NCBI RefSeq assembly: GCF_021462225.1
Contig: NC_061797.1
Location: 39,954,147-40,018,146, forward strand
Length of the DNA stretch: 64,000 nucleotides
Direction of reading: 5' to 3'
Source of the DNA: Girardinichthys multiradiatus
Taxonomy: Eukaryota > Chordata > Actinopteri > Cyprinodontiformes > Goodeidae
The notes under the pieces were generated by a model. The model ran no database searches. It saw only the letters and a list, made by a program, of their open reading frames with translations, and had not been told where the DNA came from. The number at the start of each line of letters is the position of its first letter. Position 1 is the stretch's first letter. The position numbers and the translations under genes are program-made. Shown piece after piece: positions 58,601-64,000 of the stretch.

Positions 58601-61600
58601 CAAATAACTATGTCTAAGCAACATTGAATAACAGGCCAGTGTGATCGATTGACTTGGCGAAACCGTGTATTTCTGAAGTAAGACTCGTGACATGTTCTAC
58701 AGCAAGACTCTGAGGACAGAGTAAAACAACAGCATCTCTCTGCAGCGGTCTTGTGGTTGTAGGGGAAGGCTGGGAAGTTAGGGCTGACAAGCTACAGACA
58801 GCATGACTCACAGGGGAGACATTAGCTCTATAATGCATGATCGCACATCACAGACGTCAGCTTTTGAGTGGAGACGCTGGGAAGTGGTGGGAATTCTGGA
58901 GTGCCAATCTACATTAGAAAAATGGTATGATAGTTTTTTTCCAGATGCAAAAACCCATAACCACGTAAAAATTATTTTAAGCCCATCTTATTGTTTTCAG
59001 GGAAGATGTCATGCTGAGGTTTCAGGAATTGTAAAATCAATAACTTCTGAGGGTTTTTGTTCTTCATGCTTGTCCAAAAAAGATTAAAAAAAAGTAAAAT
59101 TTACAGAAATATGTTTTGAGGCCAACAGTAAACACAAATACTAATCAGTATTCACAAGAACTTTATTAACTTTAATTTCTAATCCTGTTACATTTATTAG
59201 GGTAAATATTCAGCCTCCACACATACTTCTCTCTAAACACTGAGAGCCTTGTGTTTTGCCACACAGTATAGCATTATTCATCTTTGTCCTGTTGTAACGG
59301 AAGTGAGTATTGGACTACCTGGGCTGGCCTAAGATGGCTTCCCGTTGTATCGAGGTGGCATGTCAGGGCTGAAGTCAACGGGAGGTAATCACTGAGCTGA
59401 GTTGGTGAGTAGGTGTGAAGTGAGGGAAACTGTGGGCAGTGTTTCTCTTTAGAAATTAGCATACCACCCTCTTGCTAGTTCTGCAATGCAGAATACATAA
59501 ACAGTGCAAAAATACTCATATTTCTAGACGTTTCTCACATCTTGACATGTTTCAACCATCAATTTCAGTGTTTTATTGGGATATAGTTTTTGTGACAACT
59601 AAAATTTATTCCAGTATTCTTTGCAAAATATCTCAAGCTCAGTCAGGCTGAGGCATCTGTGAACATCAGTTTTTACCGCCTTGCTACAATCCAGGTCTGC
59701 ACTGTGACTGGTTGTCACAAATAGATTCAGTTTGATCCGAACCATTCCATTATGGCTTGAAAATTGGGGATATTGTTTTATAACCCAACATCTTGAACTT
59801 TTTCTTATGGACTTCATGATTCTCTTGGTTCACTGATGATAAAATGGTAAATGATATAGAGGTTTTTCAGTCATACCGACCACTTTACACAAGAGCCACA
59901 TTCAACCCATCGCACTCACAAATGCGCATACGTTTATACAGAAATACGCAGATCAGTTTTCCCACTGAGTCACAGTCGTTGCACTGATATTCTCCAACAC
60001 ATCTCTGAGGCCTTCATACAGCAGCTGTATATATACTGAAATTAAATTACACAAGTGGATCCTTTTCACTACCTAGGTGACTTCTGAAGGCAATCAGCTG
60101 CATTTTATTTAGGGGTATCACAGTAAAGGTGACTGAATACAACTGCATGACATTTTTCACATTTCTATTTGTAAAAAAAAAAAAAATTCACACCCATGAA
60201 TAATTTTCTTTCCACTTCAGGCATGTGCTACATTGTGTGTCTGTCACATATAACCCTAATAAAACATGGTGAAATTTGTAAATGTCCAACAGTCTGTCTC
60301 AGCAAAAGCATATCAGTGGAGTCCACTTTGGAGTGCAATCTCTGTTAGATCAGAGCTGAACTGAATTTCTCCCTCCCTCTTTCGGTGTTGACTGGAGCCG
60401 CCCAGGGGCAGCTGCCTCTTCCTCTGACTCTCAACGCAGCTCTTCATCAACTCTCTCTCAAGCCTTTGTTAGTGGGTGGCGTCTGGGAGATGCAGTTCAT
60501 CATGAGAGGCTACAGAGGAACTACACAGCTGTCTGGCAGCATCTCCAAAACAAATCAGGCAAGCATATATCTGACAAAAAAGGTATGCATTAAATCCTTC
60601 ATGGTATCAGATGTTATTTTAACTTACAGCATAAAAGATCTAAAGGGTTTCCCTGCCTTTTTTGTCAATTTAAAAATCTGAATAAAAAAAGTACAGTAAA
60701 AAAAAAAACTACTTCCAGTGATTCCAGTTATGATGTTGATTTTGTTTTATATATATATTTTTTTTAAACGACCAGAAACCGTTGCTTCTTATACAGGTCC
60801 TTCTCAAAATATTAGCTTATTGTGATAAAGTTCATTATTTTCCATAATGTCATGATGAAAATTTAACATTTATATATTTTAGATTAATTGCACACTAACT
60901 GAAATATTTCAGGTCTTTTATTGTCTTAATACAGATGATTTTGGCATACAGCTCATGAAAACCCAAAATTCCTATCTCACAAAATTAGCATATCATTAAA
61001 AGGGTCTCTATACGAGCTATGAACCTAATCATCTGAATCAACGAGTTAACTCTAAACACCTGCAATAGATTCCTGAGGCCTTTAAAACCTGGTTCATCAC
61101 TCAAAACCCCAATCATGGGTAAGACTGCCGACCTGACTGCTGTCCAGAAGGCCACTATTGACACCCTCAAGCAAGAGGGTAAGACACAGAAAGAAATTTC
61201 TGAACGAATAGGCTGTTCCCAGAGTGCTGTATCAAGGCACCTCAGTGGGAAGTCTGTGGGAAGGAAAAAATGTGGCAGAAAACGCTGCACAACGAGAAGA
61301 GGTGACCGGACCCTGAGGAAGATTGTGGAGAAGGGCCGATTCCAGACCTTGGGGGACCTGCGGAAGCAGTGGACTGAGTCTGGAGTAGAAACATCTAGAG
61401 CCACTGTACACAGGCGTGTGCAGGAAATGGGCTACAGGTGCCGCATTCCCCAGGTCAAGCCACTTTTGAACCAGAAACAGCGGCAGAAGCGCCTGACCTG
61501 GGCTACAGAGAAGCAGCACTGGACTGTTGCTCAGTGGTCCAAAGTACTTTTTTCGGATGAAAGCAAATTCTGCATGTCATTCAGAAATCAAGGTGCCAGA

Positions 61601-63813
61601 GTCTGGAGGAAGACTGGGGAGAAGGAAATGCCAAAATGCCAGAAGTCCAGTGTCAAGTACCCACAGTCAGTGATGGTCTGGGGTGCCGTGTCAGCTGCTG
61701 GTGTTGGTCCACTGTGTTTTATCAAGGGCAGGGTCAATGCAGCTAGCTATCAGGAGATTTTGGAGCACTTCATGCTTCCATCTGCTGAAAAGCTTTATGG
61801 AGATGAAGATTTCATTTTTCAGCACGACCTGGCACCTGCTCACAGTGCCAAAACCACTGGTAAATGGTTTACTGACCATGGTATCACTGGGCTCAATTGG
61901 CCTGCCAACTCTCCTGACCTGAACCCCATAGAGAATCTGTGGGATATTGTGAAGAGAACGTTGAGAGACTCAAGACCCAACACTCTGGATGAGCTAAAGG
62001 CCGCTATCGAAGCATCCTGGGCCTCCATAAGACCTCAGCAGTGCCACAGACTGATTGCCTCCATGCCACGCCGCATTGAAGCAGTCATTTCTGCAAAAGG
62101 ATTCCCGACCAAGTATTGAGTGCATAACTGTACATGATTATTTGAAGGTCGACGTTTTTTGTATTAAAAACACTTTTCTTTTATTGGTCGGATGAAATAT
62201 GCTAATTTTGTGAGATAGGAATTTTGGGTTTTCATGAGCTGTATGCCAAAATCATCCGTATTAAGACAATAAAAGACCTGAAATATTTCAGTTAGTGTGC
62301 AATGAATCTAAAATATATGAATGTTAAATTTTCATCATGACATTATGGAAAATAATGACCTTTATCACAATATGCTAATATTTTGAGAAGGACCTATAGT
62401 CTTTCTCTGCAACACAGGAGTCATGTGCTTCTGTAAACCTGCAGCCCTGCTGAGAACTCCAGTGAACCCTTCACCCCCAGACCACCAGTCACATTCCAGG
62501 TCCTCCGACTGAGAATGCCCAGGTCAGCAAACTCTGCAGAGCGTGTGTCCCCAACTGCCCGGCATGTCACACATCACACAATCACGAGATTCAGCACTAC
62601 TGGACAAGGGAACAATAAAGAACTTTCTATGGAAGCTGCAGAGCTCTGCACCCAAAGCTCGCCGAGCAAATGCCTCTATTCTGAAGAGAAGCGATACTTT
62701 ATTTAGCTTTTATATATCTCATACAAATGTTTCAACAATAGCCACCTTTTCACCACGGGCTTAAAATAAGAACGATCTATAATGGCCATTAGCTGTTCTG
62801 AAGTTTGATAAGATTCTTATGAGCCAGCTACTTTTGATGCGAACCACGTTTGTTAATCAATCAGTAGGCTGTCATCTCCAATAGAAGTTGGAGTGCTTCC
62901 TAATTACTGTGGCTTGGCAGTGCCCCTGTTATAATCAGAGCCACATGCAAATTGTATTTTTTATTCACTTAGCCTTCATTCTATTAGAAATAAATGGAGA
63001 CAATCGCAGTTAGGGGAGAATAATCACCACCTGCTAGTTACTATAATGGCTTAAAGGCTAAAACACTTTCTTGCCCACAAGAGAAAGAAACATTTCCAGC
63101 AATAGACAATCAAAAGGAGTTATCTGCTTAAATATACAAGACATCAAAACTCTTTCATCGATGAAGAAAAAAAAGACGTATCTATTCCACAGTATACACT
63201 CTACTGGATCTACAGCTATTGCAAGGAACCAGAAGTGTTGGAGTAAATTCACTGGATAAGGTATTAACATTTCTACAAGGTCGTGCGTAAAATATTTATA
63301 AAAACTCGCAGTGCAACAAAACACCTACTTGTTGCAGTGGTGTTTCAGATGCTTCTTGTAGCCATCGTCCTGCAGCATGTGCTCGGGGTTGTGTTTCCTG
63401 AGCCACTCAGCCTTGTGGATGTCAAAAGAGCTAGTCTGGGTCTTCATCTTCTTACCTTTTCTGCCCCGAGGCACCGGGGCAGACAGGCCTAGAGGAAAAT
63501 AGGACAAATCACATTACGCTTCAGGGGCAATGCTGCCTTGAAATGTAAAAGGTCCAAACAGTTTAGAAATTAGATCAGTTTATAAAGTTTTGAATTAAAT
63601 TGAAAACACTCACCCAGGTGATTCTGCAGCTCCTTTGTGCGTCCATCCTCAGATGGAGCTATGAGGTCCCACATGAAACTCTTTATTTTGTCATCACCGC
63701 GATAATGGACCAGGCAGTAAGCCAGCAGGGCCCTGCAGATGGACTCTACGTCCCACTCAGTCAACTGCTTCTTAAAACGACCATGGTTGAGGACATCTTT
63801 CCAACGACCCCAC
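45652..63813 (-). CDS. chd9: CHD9-like chromodomain helicase DNA-binding protein, 3' part of gene (18 coding exons)
   Basis: This is the C-terminal half of an ATP-dependent nucleosome remodeller of the CHD6-9 group, acting in the nucleus. Coding exons (minus strand, 5' to 3') are 63614-63813, 63329-63488, 58224-58313, 56382-56485, 55955-56072, 55788-55845, 54345-54393, 53944-54190, 53647-53852, 52499-53365, 52217-52386, 51446-51676, 50382-50556, 48008-48156, 47677-47898, 47408-47557, 46844-46948 and 45652-46635. Every junction has GT/AG and the phases join without a frameshift, giving about 1427 residues and a stop at 45652-45654. Order of content: GRWKDVL and [14 protein letters not shown] blocks, a SANT-like segment, a Ser-rich tract, two BRK domains, and a tail containing RRGRRPK. 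CHD9 is preferred over CHD6, CHD7 and CHD8 from recalled family sequences: [13 protein letters not shown] and the ending SDSSDED. The chromodomains and ATPase lie upstream, beyond the right edge. Introns carry two Tc1 elements. Confidence 0.93.
46844..46948 (-). CDS. chd9: chd9 coding exon, second BRK domain
   Basis: Encodes [20 protein letters not shown] and then [15 protein letters not shown], the second BRK domain. Acceptor TCTTTAG, donor GTGAGT. Confidence 0.94.
47095..47245 (+). mobile_element. Tc1-like fragment in chd9 intron
   Basis: GTGAAACATGGTGGTGGTAG and CATCATGCTGTGGGGATGCT, followed by GCTGGTCAGAGTTAATGG, encode the KHGGGS-MLWGC--..G-LV--EG part of a Tc1-like transposase. Only about 150 bp remain. 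Confidence 0.7.
47408..47557 (-). CDS. chd9: chd9 coding exon
   Basis: Encodes [40 protein letters not shown]. This basic linker joins the two BRK domains and is highly conserved in CHD7/CHD9. Acceptor TATCCAG, donor GTGAGT. Confidence 0.95.
47677..47898 (-). CDS. chd9: chd9 coding exon, first BRK domain
   Basis: Encodes [20 protein letters not shown] then [20 protein letters not shown], the first BRK domain. Acceptor GTCAAG, donor GTGAGT, phase 0 at both ends. Confidence 0.94.
48008..48156 (-). CDS. chd9: chd9 coding exon with basic AT-hook-like motif
   Basis: Encodes [19 protein letters not shown], then [19 protein letters not shown]. The [10 protein letters not shown] motif is conserved in CHD6-9. 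Acceptor TTCTTTAG, donor GTAAGA. The Tc1 element at 48345-49954 lies in the intron just upstream, about 190 bp from this acceptor. Confidence 0.91.
48345..49954 (+). mobile_element. Tc1-like transposon copy 1 (1.61 kb) in chd9 intron
   Basis: Bounded by TA at 48343-48344 and 49955-49956, with ends CAGGTCCTTCTC and GAGAAGGACCTG. Inverted repeats are about 205 bp, each with an outer and an inner AATTAGCATAT-type motif (IR/DR layout). It lies antisense to chd9, between exons 50382-50556 and 48008-48156. Confidence 0.93.
48673..49678 (+). pseudogene. Tc1 transposase, single-base frameshift (copy 1)
   Basis: Frame 1 (48673-49119) carries the HTH region. An extra T near 49058 (CTGACCTTGGGC against CTGACCTGGGC in copy 2) shifts the frame. 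The rest continues from about 49060 to the stop at 49678, with QHDLAPAH and DLNPIENLW. Otherwise it is nearly identical to copy 2. Confidence 0.92.
50314..50326 (-). promoter_or_regulatory. CTCF-like motif in chd9 intron
   Basis: TGCCATCTAGTGG is the complement of CCACTAGATGGCA, a full match to the CTCF core. It lies about 55 bp from the exon at 50382. Confidence 0.5.
50382..50556 (-). CDS. chd9: chd9 coding exon
   Basis: In frame with its neighbours it encodes [20 protein letters not shown] and then [31 protein letters not shown] is a CHD7/CHD9 signature. Acceptor GTAGCAG, donor GTACGT. Confidence 0.9.
51446..51676 (-). CDS. chd9: chd9 coding exon
   Basis: Encodes [20 protein letters not shown], an [11 protein letters not shown] motif and [25 protein letters not shown] is conserved across CHD6-9. 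Acceptor TTCACTAG, donor GTATGT. Confidence 0.92.
52217..52386 (-). CDS. chd9: chd9 coding exon
   Basis: Encodes [19 protein letters not shown] followed by [12 protein letters not shown], which matches the CHD9 segment after the Ser-rich tract. Acceptor TTCTCAG, donor GTAAAG. Confidence 0.91.
52499..53365 (-). CDS. chd9: chd9 large coding exon with Ser-rich tract
   Basis: This 867 bp exon encodes [40 protein letters not shown] and [11 protein letters not shown], all typical of CHD6-9. A low-complexity linker, [10 protein letters not shown], a tract of roughly 60 residues that are nearly all Ser, and [13 protein letters not shown] follow. The tract lies at about 52525-52700. Acceptor TTTGTTCCAG, donor GTGAGT. 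Confidence 0.93.
53647..53852 (-). CDS. chd9: chd9 coding exon, SANT-like segment
   Basis: Encodes [20 protein letters not shown], then a [19 protein letters not shown] block and [27 protein letters not shown] is the SANT/SLIDE-like signature of CHD6-9. Acceptor TTCTGCAG, donor GTCAGT. Confidence 0.94.
53944..54190 (-). CDS. chd9: chd9 coding exon
   Basis: Encodes a region with [20 protein letters not shown], the conserved LTARLRRL motif of CHD6-9, followed by a Gln/Ser-rich linker and AKIERQQR leading into the SANT-like segment. Acceptor AATCCAG, donor GTCAGA. Confidence 0.91.
54345..54393 (-). CDS. chd9: chd9 microexon (49 bp)
   Basis: Encodes [16 protein letters not shown] between two longer exons. 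Acceptor CCCTCAG, donor GTGGGT. It is inferred from splice sites and phase continuity, and the sequence itself is not strongly conserved, so alternative use is possible. The 49 bp length is not a multiple of 3, so skipping would shift the frame. Confidence 0.8.
55788..55845 (-). CDS. chd9: chd9 short coding exon (58 bp)
   Basis: Encodes [20 protein letters not shown], an acidic linker. Acceptor TGCGTAG, donor GTAAGT. The phases fit both neighbours, which supports a real exon despite its size. Confidence 0.88.
55955..56072 (-). CDS. chd9: chd9 coding exon
   Basis: Encodes [34 protein letters not shown] and FMDG, continuing the KHG(Y/F)E-YN block of the family. Acceptor CTCCCAG, donor GTGAGT. 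Confidence 0.92.
56382..56485 (-). CDS. chd9: chd9 coding exon
   Basis: Encodes [20 protein letters not shown] and then [16 protein letters not shown], the conserved [14 protein letters not shown] motif of CHD6-9. Acceptor TTTTACAG, donor GTAAGA. Confidence 0.92.
56563..57180 (-). mobile_element. Tc1-like transposon fragment in chd9 intron
   Basis: The left end reads AGGTGCATTTCAATAAATTA, a Tc1-type terminal sequence. The minus frame (56931-57170) encodes [28 protein letters not shown] and [19 protein letters not shown], the D-to-E catalytic region. The N-terminal half is missing. Confidence 0.8.
57190..58223. other. chd9 intron, nothing else recognised
   Basis: No further exon fits the phase between 58224 and 56485. 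Sequence is intronic apart from the CTCF-like motif. Confidence 0.5.
57826..57838 (+). promoter_or_regulatory. CTCF-like motif in chd9 intron
   Basis: CCAGCAGGGGGTG matches the CTCF core CCASYAGRKGGCR with one mismatch. Confidence 0.35.
58224..58313 (-). CDS. chd9: chd9 coding exon
   Basis: Read in the frame set by the upstream exon it encodes [17 protein letters not shown] and then [12 protein letters not shown], which matches the CHD family right after HHCNK. The acceptor is CTCCGCAG and the donor GTGAGC. The intron upstream is about 5 kb and carries the intact Tc1 element at 60794-62396. Confidence 0.9.
58314..59535. other. chd9 intron, nothing recognised
   Basis: No exon or repeat is recognised. 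Confidence 0.45.
59540..60260. repeat. non-autonomous Tc1-type repeat in chd9 intron
   Basis: The phrases AGGTGACTTCTGAAGGCAAT, TTTATTTAGGGGTATCACAG and GGTGACTGAATACAACTGCA belong to the same fish repeat family as 26694-27750. No transposase frame. Confidence 0.55.
60794..62396 (+). mobile_element. Tc1-like transposon copy 2 (1.60 kb), intact frame
   Basis: Flanked by TA at 60792-60793 and 62397-62398, with ends CAGGTCCTTCTC and GAGAAGGACCTA (last base changed from copy 1). Inverted repeats are about 205 bp with the same IR/DR layout. It sits in the chd9 intron between exons 63329-63488 and 58224-58313, antisense to chd9. Confidence 0.94.
61115..62119 (+). CDS. Tc1-like DD34E transposase, uninterrupted
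   Basis: 334 residues, a normal Tc1 length, from ATG at 61115 to TGA at 62117-62119. Seen: N-terminal paired-like HTH region about 1-110 ([19 protein letters not shown], then [13 protein letters not shown]), and a DDE domain with catalytic Asp148 (FSDESKF), Asp238 (QHDLAPAH) and Glu273 (NPIENLW). The Asp238-Glu273 gap of 34 residues is the DD34E signature of Tc1. Known role of the family: cut-and-paste transposition at TA sites in the nucleus. It lies within matching inverted repeats, so this copy could be active, although activity cannot be judged from sequence. Confidence 0.95.
   Translation: MGKTADLTAVQKATIDTLKQEGKTQKEISERIGCSQSAVSRHLSGKSVGRKKCGRKRCTTRRGDRTLRKIVEKGRFQTLGDLRKQWTESGVETSRATVHRRVQEMGYRCRIPQVKPLLNQKQRQKRLTWATEKQHWTVAQWSKVLFSDESKFCMSFRNQGARVWRKTGEKEMPKCQKSSVKYPQSVMVWGAVSAAGVGPLCFIKGRVNAASYQEILEHFMLPSAEKLYGDEDFIFQHDLAPAHSAKTTGKWFTDHGITGLNWPANSPDLNPIENLWDIVKRTLRDSRPNTLDELKAAIEASWASIRPQQCHRLIASMPRRIEAVISAKGFPTKY
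62400..63328. other. chd9 intron with candidate conserved noncoding block
   Basis: No exon fits. The part at about 62780-63050 is repeat-free, with TTAATCAATCAG, CATGCAAAT (octamer-like, 62944-62952) and TAATTA-type sites, and could be a conserved element. Confidence 0.3.
63329..63488 (-). CDS. chd9: chd9 coding exon
   Basis: Encodes [14 protein letters not shown] followed by an [27 protein letters not shown] block, both hallmarks of CHD6-9. Acceptor CCTCTAG, donor GTAGGT, phases 1 in and 2 out. Confidence 0.93.
63614..63813 (-). CDS. chd9: chd9 coding exon (first in window)
   Basis: Encodes the [13 protein letters not shown]...[25 protein letters not shown] block found just C-terminal to the helicase in CHD6-9. 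Acceptor TTTCTAG is at 63814-63815 and donor GTGAGT at 63613. The first base completes a codon begun in an exon outside the window, so the acceptor shows the gene continues to the right. Confidence 0.93.
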
Positions 63814-64000
63814 CTAGAAACCCAAAAACCCAGAATAAAATAAAATAAAAAGGGAATAAATATGAAACTGCTCTTGGGGTGTATTGCAATAAATTTGAAA
63901 ACATTGAAGATGTCATGTATCACAATAACTGAATACATAACTGGAACTTTGTATAGAGATGCTTTAAACGCAGAGTGATGCAGCTTGTGTGTTTATTTCT
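63814..64000 (-). other. chd9 intron at window edge
   Basis: Sequence upstream of the acceptor at 63814-63815 with a polypyrimidine-rich lead. No exon is seen before the window ends. Confidence 0.7.

Noticed and set aside
45652..63813. Assignment to CHD6, CHD7 or CHD8
   Set aside because: The C-terminal tail ([18 protein letters not shown] and a Ser/Asp end), the Ser-rich tract and the RRGRRPK context fit CHD9 best. CHD7 shares the BRK linker but has a different tail. Made from memory, so a database search should confirm it.

Overview
The window is vertebrate nuclear DNA, almost certainly from a teleost fish. It holds multi-exon genes with GT-AG introns, is AT-rich between genes, and is crowded with fish-type repeats: many Tc1/mariner families, Rex3/RTE-like and Rex1/L2-like LINEs, hAT ends and short foldback elements. 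No bacterial-type operons, CRISPR arrays, rRNA or tRNA genes were seen.

Two protein-coding genes are supported, both on the minus strand. (1) Positions 45652-63813 carry the 3' part of a CHD-family chromatin remodeller, best matched to CHD9. Eighteen coding exons with consistent phases encode about 1427 residues: the region C-terminal to the helicase, a SANT-like segment, a very long Ser-rich acidic tract, two BRK domains and the Ala/Leu-rich, Ser/Asp C-terminal tail. The chromodomains and ATPase lie beyond the right edge. (2) Positions 25858-33400 carry a complete-looking retinoblastoma-family pocket-protein gene of 13 exons and 523 codons. Its position directly downstream of chd9 and in the same orientation matches the human CHD9-RBL2 order. 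The protein is unusual: it starts at the pocket domain, has a short A/B spacer, and has lost two of the four LxCxE-contact residues. A candidate extra first exon with an E2F-like site lies at about 38.8 kb.

Layout: 1-25.8 kb is intergenic, with LINE and Tc1 relics, a near full-length but frameshifted Rex3/RTE-like LINE (8.3-11.6 kb), a Tc1 element nested in another Tc1 element (13.2-15.7 kb), and a possible conserved noncoding block with CTCF-like motifs (20.5-21.2 kb). 25.8-33.4 kb is the pocket-protein gene, with transposons in its introns (a 1.2 kb foldback element and a 5'-truncated LINE with target-site duplication). 33.4-43 kb is intergenic or long first intron with several DNA-transposon relics. 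43-45.6 kb is probable chd9 3' UTR and flank. 45.6-63.8 kb is chd9, whose introns hold two nearly identical Tc1-like transposons, one with an uninterrupted 334-residue DD34E transposase.

The two genes would both act in transcriptional control: CHD9 as an ATP-dependent chromatin remodeller and the pocket protein as an E2F/DREAM-type repressor or a derivative of one. The most novel feature is the pocket-only RB-family gene with a degenerate LxCxE cleft.
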